DNA of 64,000 nucleotides, from positions 3,407,001 to 3,471,000 of the forward strand of contig NZ_CP104205.1 in NCBI RefSeq assembly GCF_025244665.1, given 5' to 3'. The position numbers were made by a program, and so were the translations under genes. The notes beneath the pieces are model-generated. The model was not told the DNA's origin and did no database searches. It saw only the letters and a program-made list of their open reading frames with translations. This document shows positions 1 to 9,951 of this stretch, piece after piece (position 1 is the stretch's first letter; each line of letters starts with the position of its first letter). This DNA is from Maribacter litopenaei (GTDB lineage Bacteria > Bacteroidota > Bacteroidia > Flavobacteriales > Flavobacteriaceae).

Positions 1-960
1 GTTTGATCAAGTGGTGGCCGTATCAAAATACTATAGTCAGTTTCATGGAATGCCAGAGAGTATCGTTGTTGGTGTGAATCAAAGTAAGAACAGCATCAGA
101 CTTGACGATTGTGCTTTTGACCAAGTTAGCGGCCTACCCACTGAAAAAGGAAAAAAATTCTATGAATTCATCGGTATGGAATTGATTCCGTATCTCGATT
201 TAAATTATAGCACGGCCCCGTTTAAAATGATTTTCGGTTATGACATTACGGCCAACTTCCGAATTATTGGTTGTTCAAGGACAACTCCGTTTTTGATGCG
301 TATGTAAGCATTTCTCCTACTTTGGCCCCTGAAATGGCCAGTAGGGTTCCCATGCGTTTGAACACATTTGATAAACAGATATTTTATCAGTTGATCGTGG
401 AAGGCGAACAGACCGATGATACTCCACAAATCATGGCATTGGATTCCGGAATCAAGGCATTGAACAAGGAAACCTTACATTATTACTTCGATAAATACGA
501 CAAGGCAGACCACATTTCTGTAGCAACCTACGGTATAGGCAAGGCGTTCGACAATGTTTTTGGTATGTTCAAGCCTATTAGCCCCAAGGAATACAAAACA
601 CAAATATTGACCTCGGACGAACCGGTTTACCAATATCTAGAAAACAAGTATCAAGGTATCGTTGATTTATTCGGATTCAGCAAGCCCGTTGAACTAAACG
701 ATATCATGGCCATCTATGCTGCCGTAAGAAAGAAAGAGGATTTTGAATCCTTAAAATCCCTGTCAGAACTATGCAAAAGAGAATACCCGGATACCATGAT
801 GGGCTTTTACTTTGAAGGAGAATATTACGAGCAAATGGGGGAACCTAAAAAAGCATTGAAGACCTTTGAAAAAGCTTTTCAGATGGATGAAATCGATTTT
901 TTAACTAAAGAAATGGCATTGGAAAAAATGGACGCATTAAAGGCGGATTTTGGTTTTTAA
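1..960 (+). CDS. Alpha/beta-hydrolase esterase-like protein (5' partial, frame broken)
   Basis: The frame is open to the window edge, so the start lies outside. The protein resembles the putative esterase family of alpha/beta hydrolases (COG2819 type), with the core stretches PESIVVGVNQ, FKMIFGYDITANF and FDAYVSISP, followed by a C-terminal helical TPR-like segment (EYYEQMGEPKKALKTFEKAF). The expected nucleophile elbow reads G-Y-D-I-T instead of G-x-S-x-G, so classical serine esterase activity is doubtful. The frame shifts at about 259-262, where the sequence reads CCGA; restoring CCAGA joins the two halves as NFQNYWLFKD. The signal peptide, if any, is not in the window. Family assignment is fairly sure, substrate unknown. 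Confidence 0.7.
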
Positions 961-1026
961 CCTACACCAAACCCCGCAAACCCAAATATTAACTTAGATC
1001 CCAAATCTAACCTACAACCTACAATT

Positions 1027-1197
1027 ATGTTTAAAGGCATCTTTAAATACTACGCCTGTGCTGGCGTGTATTTTACCTACTATGGCCTCAAAGGCGATAA
1101 ACTATTGGCATTGAGCATACTTTCCTTGTTTTTGGCATGGGCCTCCTTTTTTATGGCCATCCGGGAATTCAAGAAAAATCAATCCGAAGAGGAATAA
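1027..1197 (+). CDS. Small membrane protein, 56 aa
   Basis: ATG to TAA encodes MFKGIFKYYACAGVYF... with two hydrophobic stretches (about residues 8-20 and 26-43) and a charged tail rich in K and E (REFKKNQSEEE). It lies between the esterase and radA on the same strand, 66 bp after the esterase stop and 56 bp before radA. Composition is typical of a real small inner-membrane protein. I do not recognise a family; function unknown. Confidence 0.6.
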   Translation: MFKGIFKYYACAGVYFTYYGLKGDKLLALSILSLFLAWASFFMAIREFKKNQSEEE

Positions 1198-1253
1198 CGG
1201 ACTACTCTTTTTTAAAGTTCTTAGTACCTTAGCCAAAATACCAAAAGCTGAGG

Positions 1254-2615
1254 ATGGCCAAAACTAAAACCGCATTTTTTTGTCAGAATTGCGGCACGCA
1301 ATATGCCAAATGGGTGGGACAATGTACCGCTTGCAAGGAATGGAACACGGTAGTTGAAGAAGTGGTTCAAAAGGAGGAAAAAACCAACTGGAAACCTACC
1401 AATTCTGCTACCAAACGAGTTTCCAAACCTTTGTTGGTACATGAAATTAGTGTAGAAAAGGAACTGCGCCTTAATACGTTCGACCAAGAGTACAATAGAG
1501 TCCTGGGAGGTGGTCTAGTCCCCGGAGCTTTGGTACTTTTGGGAGGAGAACCGGGCGTTGGAAAAAGTACCTTATTGTTACAGATTGCCCTAAAATTACC
1601 GTACAAGACCTTGTATGTTTCGGGTGAGGAAAGCCGGAAGCAGATTAAGATGCGGGCGGACCGCATCCTTCCCAATAGCGAAACCTGTTATATCCTGACG
1701 GAAACCAAGACCCAAAATATCTTTAAGCAAATAGAGGCTACCGAGCCTGATATCGTGGTTATCGATTCCATTCAAACCTTACATTCGGATTATATTGAGT
1801 CAGCCGCAGGGAGTATTTCGCAGATTAGGGAATGCACCGCGGAGCTTATCAAATTTGCCAAAGAAACCAATACACCGGTTATTTTGATTGGCCATATTAC
1901 CAAGGATGGTTCCATTGCGGGACCCAAAATTTTGGAACATATGGTGGATACGGTCTTGCAATTTGAAGGAGATCGCAATTATGTATACCGAATTCTCCGT
2001 TCCCTTAAAAACCGATTTGGCTCTACGGCAGAATTGGGCATTTATGAAATGCAGGGCAGCGGACTTAGAGAAGTAAACAATCCCTCCGAAGTCCTGGTGT
2101 CCAAGAACGATGAAGGCCTTAGCGGTACTGCCATCGCCTCGACGGTGGAGGGTATGCGACCTTTGTTAATTGAAATACAGGCGCTCGTAAGCACGGCAGT
2201 TTATGGCACCCCGCAGCGTTCTACAACTGGTTATAATGCCAAACGTTTGAACATGCTTTTGGCCGTGTTGGAAAAAAGGGCGGGATTTAAACTGGGAGCC
2301 AAAGACGTATTTCTGAATATCACAGGGGGAATCTCTGTAGACGACCCCGCTATTGACTTGGCCGTTATTGCAGCCATACTATCAAGTAATGAGGACATAC
2401 CTATTGAAAAAGGCATCTGTTTTGCCGCCGAAGTAGGACTCGCTGGTGAAATACGGCCTGTTCAACGGGTAGAGCAGCGCATCTTGGAAGCTGAAAAATT
2501 AGGCTATACGACCATTGTTGTCTCCAAAAACAATAAAATCGGTTTAAAGAATACCAAAATCAAGGTTCAGCTCGCGGCCAAGATAGAGGATGTGGTGAGC
2601 AGTTTGTTTGGATAA
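1254..2615 (+). CDS. radA: DNA repair protein RadA (Sms)
   Basis: 453 aa, the usual RadA length. Domains in order: an N-terminal C4 zinc finger (C10, C13, C24, C27: CQNCGTQYAKWVGQCTAC), a RecA-like ATPase with Walker A GGEPGVGKST at about 97-106, the RadA signature KNRFG near residue 250, and a C-terminal Lon-protease-like P domain that lacks a peptidase dyad in this family. RadA is a cytosolic branch-migration helicase that processes recombination intermediates together with RecA. The frame is intact. ATG start is supported by the zinc finger beginning nine residues later. Ordinary housekeeping gene. Confidence 0.97.
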   Translation: MAKTKTAFFCQNCGTQYAKWVGQCTACKEWNTVVEEVVQKEEKTNWKPTNSATKRVSKPLLVHEISVEKELRLNTFDQEYNRVLGGGLVPGALVLLGGEPGVGKSTLLLQIALKLPYKTLYVSGEESRKQIKMRADRILPNSETCYILTETKTQNIFKQIEATEPDIVVIDSIQTLHSDYIESAAGSISQIRECTAELIKFAKETNTPVILIGHITKDGSIAGPKILEHMVDTVLQFEGDRNYVYRILRSLKNRFGSTAELGIYEMQGSGLREVNNPSEVLVSKNDEGLSGTAIASTVEGMRPLLIEIQALVSTAVYGTPQRSTTGYNAKRLNMLLAVLEKRAGFKLGAKDVFLNITGGISVDDPAIDLAVIAAILSSNEDIPIEKGICFAAEVGLAGEIRPVQRVEQRILEAEKLGYTTIVVSKNNKIGLKNTKIKVQLAAKIEDVVSSLFG

Positions 2616-2676
2616 ACTGGTCATTAAATACCTGTTTAAAATCTAATGCCTATTTAGTACTTCCAAAGTAACCAAA

Positions 2677-2787
2677 TTACCTCTTATCCCGCATAATCCG
2701 CGATAAAGTCAATATTATGATAATGACCACGATGATCAAGGCCACTTGCCAAAAGCCTACTCTTAGGAAAATCAATAAATCCATCAT
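2677..2787 (-). CDS. Putative 36-aa membrane peptide coupled to the aldo/keto reductase
   Basis: Starts MMDLLIFLRVGFWQ, followed by a strongly hydrophobic run (V, A, L and I, about residues 15-27) and a basic end, RIMRDKR. Its ATG overlaps the reductase stop (TAATG), which suggests translational coupling. It looks like a single transmembrane segment. The start somewhat resembles TatA-like proteins, but there is no amphipathic helix after it. No known function; it may be a chance frame, though the coupling and composition favour a gene. Confidence 0.45.
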   Translation of the reverse strand: MMDLLIFLRVGFWQVALIIVVIIIILTLSRIMRDKR

Positions 2788-3827
2788 TATGGTGCAGGAT
2801 TAGGATGTTCGTTGTGAATCTTCTCTATACCTTCTATTAGCTCCGCAGTAAGGGTAATATCAATACTTCCAATATTCTCTTTTAACTGCTTCATAGAAGT
2901 CGCCCCAATAATATTGCTGGTCAGGAACGGCCGGGTATTGACATAGGCCAAGGCCATTTGGGCCAAGGATATATTGTGTTCCTGTGCCAGTTCGTAATAT
3001 TTGCGGGTAGCTTTTACTGCAGTTTCAGAGCTGTATCTTTTATAGTTAGGGAATAGGGCTATACGGGAACCCTCCGGCAGTCTGTTACCCAAATATTTAC
3101 CACTCAATACCCCAAACCCTAATGGGGAATAGGCCAGCAGGCCAATATTTTCTCGCATGGAAATTTCGGCCAGGCCAACTTCGAACAGTCGGTTGAGCAA
3201 ATTATACGGGTTTTGGATAGTTATTGTTCTTGGCAAGGAGGCATGTACCTTGCTTTCCTCCAAAAAACGCATGGTGCCCCATGGCGTTTCATTAGATATA
3301 CCCACATGGCGAATTTTTCCCTCACGCATTAAATCCCGTAAGGTTTCCAACACTTGGTGGATATTGTCCTCCCAATAATCGGTTGCCTGATGGTTATAGC
3401 CCCGTTGCCCAAAATAATTGGTGTTTCGTTCGGGCCAATGCAGTTGATAGAGGTCGATATAGTCGGTCTGAAGTCTTTTCAAACTCCCTTCCAAAGCCTC
3501 AATAATGGACTCTCTTGTAAAACCTGTAGTTCTAATAAACTTGGTAAAATCAGCCTTGCCAGCAATTTTACTGGCCAAAACAACCTTGTCCCTATTCCCG
3601 TTTTTCTTGAACCAGGTCCCAATAATTTTTTCTGTGAGGGAATGCCTATCCGGGTGGGCCGGAATGGGATACAATTCGGCCGTATCAAAAAAATTTATGC
3701 CCTGATCCAGGGCATAATCCATTTGCTCATGACCTTCTTCTTCGGTATTCTGGTTGCCCCAGGTCATTGTTCCCAAACAGATTTTACTTACTTCGATATC
3801 GGTATGGGGAAGGTGGGTATATTTCAT
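2787..3827 (-). CDS. Aldo/keto reductase (Tas-like)
   Basis: 346 aa, intact. NADPH-dependent TIM-barrel oxidoreductase. The catalytic tetrad is visible: D48 and Y53 in FFDTAELYP, K87 in LASKIAG, H130 in YQLHWPERN. The AELYP sequence and length fit the Tas/YajO-like subgroup, which reduces aldehydes and ketones of broad structure. C-terminal cofactor-binding part: ...SNIIGATSMKQLKENI. Cytosolic, with no signal peptide. It lies 77 bp downstream of xth on the same strand and may share its transcript. Physiological substrate unknown. Confidence 0.93.
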   Translation of the reverse strand: MKYTHLPHTDIEVSKICLGTMTWGNQNTEEEGHEQMDYALDQGINFFDTAELYPIPAHPDRHSLTEKIIGTWFKKNGNRDKVVLASKIAGKADFTKFIRTTGFTRESIIEALEGSLKRLQTDYIDLYQLHWPERNTNYFGQRGYNHQATDYWEDNIHQVLETLRDLMREGKIRHVGISNETPWGTMRFLEESKVHASLPRTITIQNPYNLLNRLFEVGLAEISMRENIGLLAYSPLGFGVLSGKYLGNRLPEGSRIALFPNYKRYSSETAVKATRKYYELAQEHNISLAQMALAYVNTRPFLTSNIIGATSMKQLKENIGSIDITLTAELIEGIEKIHNEHPNPAP

Positions 3828-3904
3828 ATTAAATGCGGTAGGTTATCGATTAAAAATCCTAAAATTACGAAATAGGAACGGTACTGCTAAAGAAGATGTT
3901 TAAA

Positions 3905-4669
3905 TCAAACGTTAAGTTCGAGTAAAATAGGACAATGATCGCTGTGTTTGGCTTCGGACAAAATAACGGAACGCTTTAGATTATCGGTTAATGGTTCAGA
4001 AACCATTCCGTAGTCCAAACGCCATCCTTTATTGTTCTTTTCGGCATTGGCTCGATAGCTCCACCAGGTATAATTATCCGGTTCTTGATTAAAATGCCTA
4101 AAACTATCCGTAAAACCACTTTTGATAAAGTTACCGATCCATTCACGCTCTACTGGCAAAAAACCTGAAACATTCTTTAGGCCTATCGGATTATGGATAT
4201 CAATGGCCTGATGACAAATGTTGAAATCCCCCAAAACAATTAAACTTGGATGCTTTTTCCGAAAATCGTCCGCAAACTTTTGAAAATCATCCATGTAGGT
4301 CAGTTTGTGTTCCAATCGGGCCGGATTGGTACCGGAAGGCAGGTACATACTCATCACAGCAACATCCCCAAAGTGGGCAGTGATATTTCGGCCTTCAAAA
4401 TCCATATAGTCTATACCGGTCCCAAACTGAACTTCGTCGGGTTTTTGTTTGGACAAGATGGCTACCCCGCTATATCCTTTTTTCTGTGCGCTGAACCAGT
4501 AATGATGGGGATAACCGGCCGCCTCAAAAAGTGATAAATTCAATTGCTCTTTGTTCGCCTTTATTTCCTGTAAACAGACCACATCCGGATCCACCGCATT
4601 CAACCATTGTAAAAAATCCTTGCTCAATGCCGCCCTGATGCCATTTACGTTATAGGAGATTATCTTCAT
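3905..4669 (-). CDS. xth: Exodeoxyribonuclease III
   Basis: 254 aa, intact, of the AP endonuclease/exonuclease III family. Motifs: NVNGIRAA (N7), LQEIKA (catalytic metal ligand E35), GDFNICH (catalytic Asp/Asn), WSYRANAEKNNKGWRLDY and the final SDHCPILLEL (catalytic His). It removes abasic sites and 3' blocking groups in base-excision repair. It ends in TGA, so TGA is a true stop in this organism. ATG start fits MKIISYNVNG. Confidence 0.96.
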   Translation of the reverse strand: MKIISYNVNGIRAALSKDFLQWLNAVDPDVVCLQEIKANKEQLNLSLFEAAGYPHHYWFSAQKKGYSGVAILSKQKPDEVQFGTGIDYMDFEGRNITAHFGDVAVMSMYLPSGTNPARLEHKLTYMDDFQKFADDFRKKHPSLIVLGDFNICHQAIDIHNPIGLKNVSGFLPVEREWIGNFIKSGFTDSFRHFNQEPDNYTWWSYRANAEKNNKGWRLDYGMVSEPLTDNLKRSVILSEAKHSDHCPILLELNV

Positions 4670-4737
4670 GTCCTAATGCTTTATTCCAAAAATAGAAAAG
4701 CCTTGTGTAATACTTCCTGCTACGCACTTCTAAATCC

Positions 4738-4745
4738 TACCTTTG
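4738..4745 (+). promoter_or_regulatory. Candidate promoter -7 element TACCTTTG
   Basis: Matches the Bacteroidota -7 consensus TAnnTTTG 54 bp before the outer-membrane protein start. No convincing TTTG -33 box lies at the usual distance, so this is tentative. Confidence 0.3.
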
Positions 4746-4799
4746 TAGATTTTTGGAACAACCTTTGATTACAGTTTAAAGATTTAGAACACATTTGCC

Positions 4800-5320
4800 A
4801 TGAAGTATATTTTGTTTCTTCTTTTTAACTTAGGTTTCACGCTGTCATCCATCGGTCAGGCATACCCCGGATTCCAAAATAACCATGAAGTGAAATTTAA
4901 TATTGGTCAGTTTTTGGCCACCTCCACGGTTGAAGGTTCCTATGAATATTTTTTTACTGAAGACACCAGTATAGGAGGCACCCTTTATGTAAATGGAGAT
5001 GGGACTGATTATAACGGGAACTTTGGAATTGGATCAAACCTCCGTGCCTATTTTGGTTATATCCCCGAAGTGGATTGTTTGCTGAAGTTTTTGGGCTGTA
5101 TTATACTGGTGAAAGCAATGAAAACAACACCGCTTTAGGATCAAGAAATAACGACTATGGTACTACGTCCTTAGGTTTGGGAATTGGCAATAAATGGGTC
5201 ACCCGTAGCGACCGTTTTACTTTGGAAATTCACGGGGGCATTGGCCGAAATATAAATCCCGAGGATTTTCAAAATGCATTTATGTTTCGGGGCGGACTCT
5301 CTATTGGTTTTAGATTTTAA
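4800..5320 (+). CDS. Outer-membrane beta-barrel protein (frame broken)
   Basis: About 173 aa once repaired. It has a signal peptide (MKYILFLLFNLGFTLSSIGQ), then alternating hydrophobic and aromatic strands typical of a small 8-strand barrel, ending in GGLSIGFRF with the terminal Phe used by the BAM machinery. The frame breaks at about 5065-5068 (CCGA read where CCAGA gives IPRSGLFAEVFGLYY). It sits 30 bp upstream of a TonB receptor on the same strand and is probably co-transcribed. Function unknown; a porin-like or structural barrel is likely. Confidence 0.75.
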
Positions 5321-5350
5321 GTCATAACTTCGTATTTCATTCCTATTTTA

Positions 5351-7430
5351 ATGAAATACTTACCCGCTCTATTACTTTTTACCCTTTCCTTTGTACATGC
5401 CCAAGATCCGATTAGTGCCGATAGTATTACACAACTAGAAGAAGTTATTCTTATCGATGCGTTGAAGAACAAAAAGGTAATCGGTATTACCCCATCGGAA
5501 GTAATATCGGCCAAAACCTTTCAAAATTACAGCCCAGTGGATATCGTTTCCTCCATGAATCAAATCCCAGGGGTCTATGTTTTATCCGGGGCATTAAATA
5601 CCAATAGAATTACCATTAGGGGCATAGGTGCGAGAACCCTCTTCGGTACAGATAAACTCCGACTGTATTACAATGAGATTCCTGTGACCAATGGAACGGG
5701 TTCGTCCACCATTGAGGCATATGACTTGGAGAATTTGGGGCAGATCGAAGTAGTGAAAGGACCTAAAGGAACTGAATTTGGTGCAAACCTAGGGGGAGCC
5801 ATTGTCCTTACTCCAAAAGAAGCTTTGGGAAGATCTACCAACTTCAGTAACACCTTTACCGTAGGATCCTATAACCTCATAAAAAATAATCTGGCGTTCA
5901 ATCATTACGATGGGAAACTTCGGTTGAATCTGCAATACGGCCATTTGGAAACCGATGGGTACCGGGAAAACAACAATTTTGAGCGCGACGGATTCCTTCT
6001 CAATACTTCGTATCAATTGAATTCCAAAAACAAGCTCTCTCTATTGGTTAACCATATTGATTACACGGCCCAAATACCTAGTTCCCTTGGATTAACCGCC
6101 TTTAACGAAGACCCCACCCAAGCTACTTTTACCTGGAGGGCCTCACAGGGTTATGAAACAAACAACCGAGACGCTGTTGGGCGTATCCCTAAACCATGAA
6201 TTTTCGGCACGTTTTAAAAATACCACCAGTATCTTTTACAGTTATTTGGATAAAACCGAAGCGCGACCTTTTGGAATTTTGGAGGAAATTACCAAAGGTT
6301 TTGGGTTTAGGATCCTATTTTCTGCAGGTTTAACCCTTTTCGAAAAAAATGCCGATTTTTCTTTTGGTGCAGAACTTTACAAAGATGAGTACGATTGGGA
6401 TGAGTTTGAAAATCTGTATCAGGAAAACAACGGTAACGGCAGTTTAAAGGGTGATCAGTTTGCACGTAATAAGGAATTCAGAGGTCAATGGAACGTTTTC
6501 AGTTCTTTGCAGTATCCTTTCTCGGATGCATTTTCGGCACAATTGGGCCTAAACCTCAACAAAACGGCCTTTGATTTACAGGACAGGTTCAATATTGGAA
6601 ACTCAAACAACAGCGGTAGTCGGGATTTTGACCCCATTCTCCTACCAAGTCTTACCCTAAACTATTCGTTAGGCAATAATCAGGAATTATATGCCAACAT
6701 TAGTAGGGGATTTACGAATCCAAGCCTTGAACGCACCTTGACACCCGAAGGTATCATCAATCCGGATATCAAGCAGGAGACCGGTACGAATTACGAAATT
6801 GGAGGTAATCTTCTTTTTGACCAAAACCGGCTACGCATTAACCTGACCCTATACCAAATGAACATCAACAATTTATTGATTAGAGAACAGGTTGGAGACG
6901 ACCAATTTATTGAGAAGAATGCGGGTTCCTCCAAACATCAAGGATTGGAACTTGGAATGGATTATACATTTTCATCACCCACCTCAAAGATTCAAGTAAA
7001 CCCATTTGTGAATTATAATCTTAACCACCATAAATTCACCAATTTTGTGGATAATAATATGGATTATTCCGGAAATGAATTAACAGGGGTTCCTAAACAT
7101 CGGTTAACTATGGGACTACAAAATCGTTTCTTTACCCATTATTACTTCAACCTTATATACCAACACGTAGGTAGCATTCCCTTGACGGATGCCAACGATG
7201 CATATAGCGATGCCTTCAACTTAGTGAATTTCCGTGCTGGTTATCGCAAAAAACTAACGCCAAAATTCACTTTAGGAGTGAATTTTGGCGTCAACAATGT
7301 ATTCGATACCCCTTATGCCCGATCCGTACTCATAAACACCCAAGGGTTTGGTGGGGCCGAGCCAAGATATTATTATCCTGGAGACGGACGAAACTATTAC
7401 GGAGGGCTTAATTTGGCCTATGCCCTTTAG
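5351..7430 (+). CDS. TonB-dependent receptor (frame broken)
   Basis: About 692 aa after repair. Signal peptide MKYLPALLLFTLSFVHAQ, then a short region and the plug domain (NQIPGVYVLSGALNTNR, IEVVKGPKGTEFGANLGG), then the 22-strand barrel ending in ...[11 protein letters not shown]. It lacks the N-terminal carboxypeptidase-regulatory domain and has no SusD partner, so siderophore, metal or vitamin uptake is more likely than glycans. The halves join at 6166-6171, where CCGAGA stands for CCAGA (TNNQTLLGVSLNHEF). Its stop overlaps the convergent glyS stop by 4 bp. Confidence 0.9.
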
Positions 7431-8975
7431 TCCTCCATTCTTAATAACCAAGTCCTCATGTCCACGGCTTTGTGGATGATTTCCCTCAATTGAGAAATAG
7501 CAACCCGTTCCTGCTCCATGGAGTCCCTATGGCGGATGGTAACCGTCTGATCTTCCAAAGTTTGGTGGTGCACAGTTATACAGAAAGGAGTACCATTGGC
7601 ATCTTGTCTTCTATAGCGTCGCCCAACCGCATCCTTTTCATCATAGGTTACATTGAAATCCCATTTTAAATCATCCGGAATTTCTTGAGCCACCTCAGGC
7701 AATCCATCCTTTTTCACCAATGGTAAAATAGCAGCTTTTGTCGGTGCCAATACAGCTGGAAGTTTAAGAACTGTTCTCGAAGTTCCATTCTCCAATTCTT
7801 CCTCCTGAAGAGAATTAGAGAAGACCGCCAAGAACATTCGGTCTAGACCAATTGACGTTTCCAAAACATAGGGAACGTAGTTTTTATTGGTCTCATGATC
7901 AAAGTATTGAAGTTTTTTACCTGAATATTTTTCATGGCTTCCTAAATCGAAATCAGTCCTGGAATGTATCCCTTCCAATTCCTTGAAACCAAATGGGAAA
8001 CGGAATTCGATGTCGGCAGCGGCATCGGCATAGTGCGCCAATTTTTCGTGATCATGAAACCTATAGTTATCCTCCCCCATACCCAGTGACAGATGCCATT
8101 TTAATCTATTTTCCTTCCAATGCTCATACCATTGTTGTTGCGTTCCTGGTTGAATGAAAAACTGCATTTCCATTTGTTCGAACTCCCGCATTCTGAAGAT
8201 GAACTGTCTCGGCAACAATTTCATTTCTAAAAGCTTTTCCTGTTTGGGCAATTCCAAAAGGAATCTTCATTCTTCCTGCTTTTTGAACGTTCAAGAAGTT
8301 CACGAAAATACCTTGTGCCGTTTACGGTCTTAAGTACAAGTCCATCGCGGAATCAGCACTGGCACCCAACTTGGTACCAAACATCAAGTTGAACTGTTTT
8401 ACATCCGTCCAATTTTTTGAACCCGACATGGGACATGCAATATCCAGCTCCTCTATTAAAGCCTTAACATCGGCTAAATCTTCTTTCTCCAAGGACTTGG
8501 CCATTCGGCTTAATATGCTTTTGCCCTGTTCAACATATTCTACTACTCTTGGATTGGTTTCCAAGAATTTTTCCTTATTAAAATGGTCGCCAAATCGCTT
8601 TTCCGCCTTTTTGACCTCTTTCTCAATCTTAGTATCTATTTTGGCCACATAGTCCTCAATAAGAACATCTGCCCTATATCGTTTCTTGGAGTCCTTATTG
8701 TCTATTAATGGGTCGTTGAAGGCGTCAACATGCCCTGATGCCTTCCAAGTGGTAGGGTGCATGAATATGGCGGCATCTATACCGACGATATTCTCGTTCA
8801 ATTGAACCATGGCCTTCCACCAATATTCTCGGATGTTCTTTTTAAGCTCCACACCATTGTGACCGTAATCATATACGGCACTTAGACCATCATAAATTTC
8901 GCTGGATTGGAATACATAACCATATTCCTTTGCATGGGAAATTACCTTCTTAAAATTATCTTCTTGACTTGCCAT
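7427..8975 (-). CDS. glyS: Glycine--tRNA ligase, dimeric type (two lesions)
   Basis: About 515 aa when repaired, normal for the alpha2 class II enzyme that charges tRNA-Gly. N-terminal part: [21 protein letters not shown], with an inserted helical region. The class II motif region RPETAQG is interrupted: CCG TAA ACG at 8322-8324 gives a stop exactly at the conserved Glu. A one-base gain follows at 8217-8222 (TCTCGG on the plus strand), where [17 protein letters not shown] is expected. The C-terminal anticodon-binding domain ([15 protein letters not shown] ... [18 protein letters not shown]) is intact. No other glyS is in the window and the gene is essential, so the lesions are probably sequence errors. 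The total length fits one extra base. Confidence 0.95.
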
Positions 8976-9012
8976 GCGGCAAAAATAGAATATTAGCCAA
9001 AAAGAAAGGAAT

Positions 9013-9909
9013 TTATTTTAGTTGAAATTCTGAAGAAGTAATTAAGCGCTCGTCCTCAAAAACGTTCAATGTATATGTGCCGTCCATCAATGAACCTTCA
9101 GGTATGGTTACAAAATCACAAATAGAAGTTTCAACACCTAAATATTCAAACTCGACCCTTTTACTATAAACATTTCCGTTAACGGTGATTGTGTTGGCAT
9201 TATCCTCGATAATTTGTTTGTTTGGATCCAAGAACTGTAAATAAATTACCTTATCTGATAGGTCCACATCCGGGTCGGCCAATACAGTTACACAACCCCT
9301 TAGTTTTTCTATGGTAGAAGCTTTATTAGTACTTACTGGTCTTGACCCTCTTAATCTAAAACCACTACCTTCGGCATAATCCAATTTTAAATAGTTCTTA
9401 ACCCTAAGCTGCTGGTTGAGTTCCATTATCTTTCTGCGCTGTAGGGCTTCGGCCTCGGCCAAGCTATTACTGTTGGCTTCCAGTAGTTCGATCTGTTTTC
9501 GAGCGTCGTCATACTTATCCGTCAACAACAAATTGTTATATCTGAGAAAGTTATTTTTAAGCTTTAGGCTATCATTTTTGGCCTCCAACCTTCTTAGCTC
9601 GGTTTTGAATTCCCTTAACTTATCTATAGTGAAGTTCAATCTTCCTACGGAGTCTTTAAGCTGTTGCACTTGATATTTGGCGTCCTGTAATTCAATATCG
9701 TTCATCTCGTTCAATGCCGAGAGTCGGTCCAAATCTGCTTTCATCAAAGTTAAATCTTTGACGAGGACTTCTTTTTGCTGTTCCAAGAAATTTATTTCGG
9801 ATTTGGATTGGGCATAGCTATAATAAAAGGCAATTAGGATACCAATTATAACAGCTGCCATAGCGGCAAGAATTATTTTATAATTGAATTTAGTATCTTG
9901 ATTGTCCAT
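9013..9909 (-). CDS. Membrane-anchored coiled-coil protein
   Basis: 298 aa, intact. One N-terminal transmembrane helix (about residues 11-31), then a long heptad-rich coiled coil (about 35-165, e.g. KDLTLMKADLDRLSALNE) and a C-terminal beta-rich domain (about 200-298) that includes GCVTVLADPDVDLSDKVIYL and YTLNVFEDERLITSSEFQLK. Homologues in Flavobacteriaceae are often mislabelled as ParA-like; there is no Walker motif here. It probably faces the periplasm. It is transcribed divergently from comF. Function unknown. Confidence 0.75.
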   Translation of the reverse strand: MDNQDTKFNYKIILAAMAAVIIGILIAFYYSYAQSKSEINFLEQQKEVLVKDLTLMKADLDRLSALNEMNDIELQDAKYQVQQLKDSVGRLNFTIDKLREFKTELRRLEAKNDSLKLKNNFLRYNNLLLTDKYDDARKQIELLEANSNSLAEAEALQRRKIMELNQQLRVKNYLKLDYAEGSGFRLRGSRPVSTNKASTIEKLRGCVTVLADPDVDLSDKVIYLQFLDPNKQIIEDNANTITVNGNVYSKRVEFEYLGVETSICDFVTIPEGSLMDGTYTLNVFEDERLITSSEFQLK

Positions 9910-9951
9910 TCAATAAATGGGCGTTTAGTAGGTTAAATAATTCAGTAAGAT

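Noticed and set aside
9013-9909. ParA chromosome-partitioning protein
   Set aside because: No Walker ATPase motif; the sequence is a transmembrane helix, coiled coil and beta domain.
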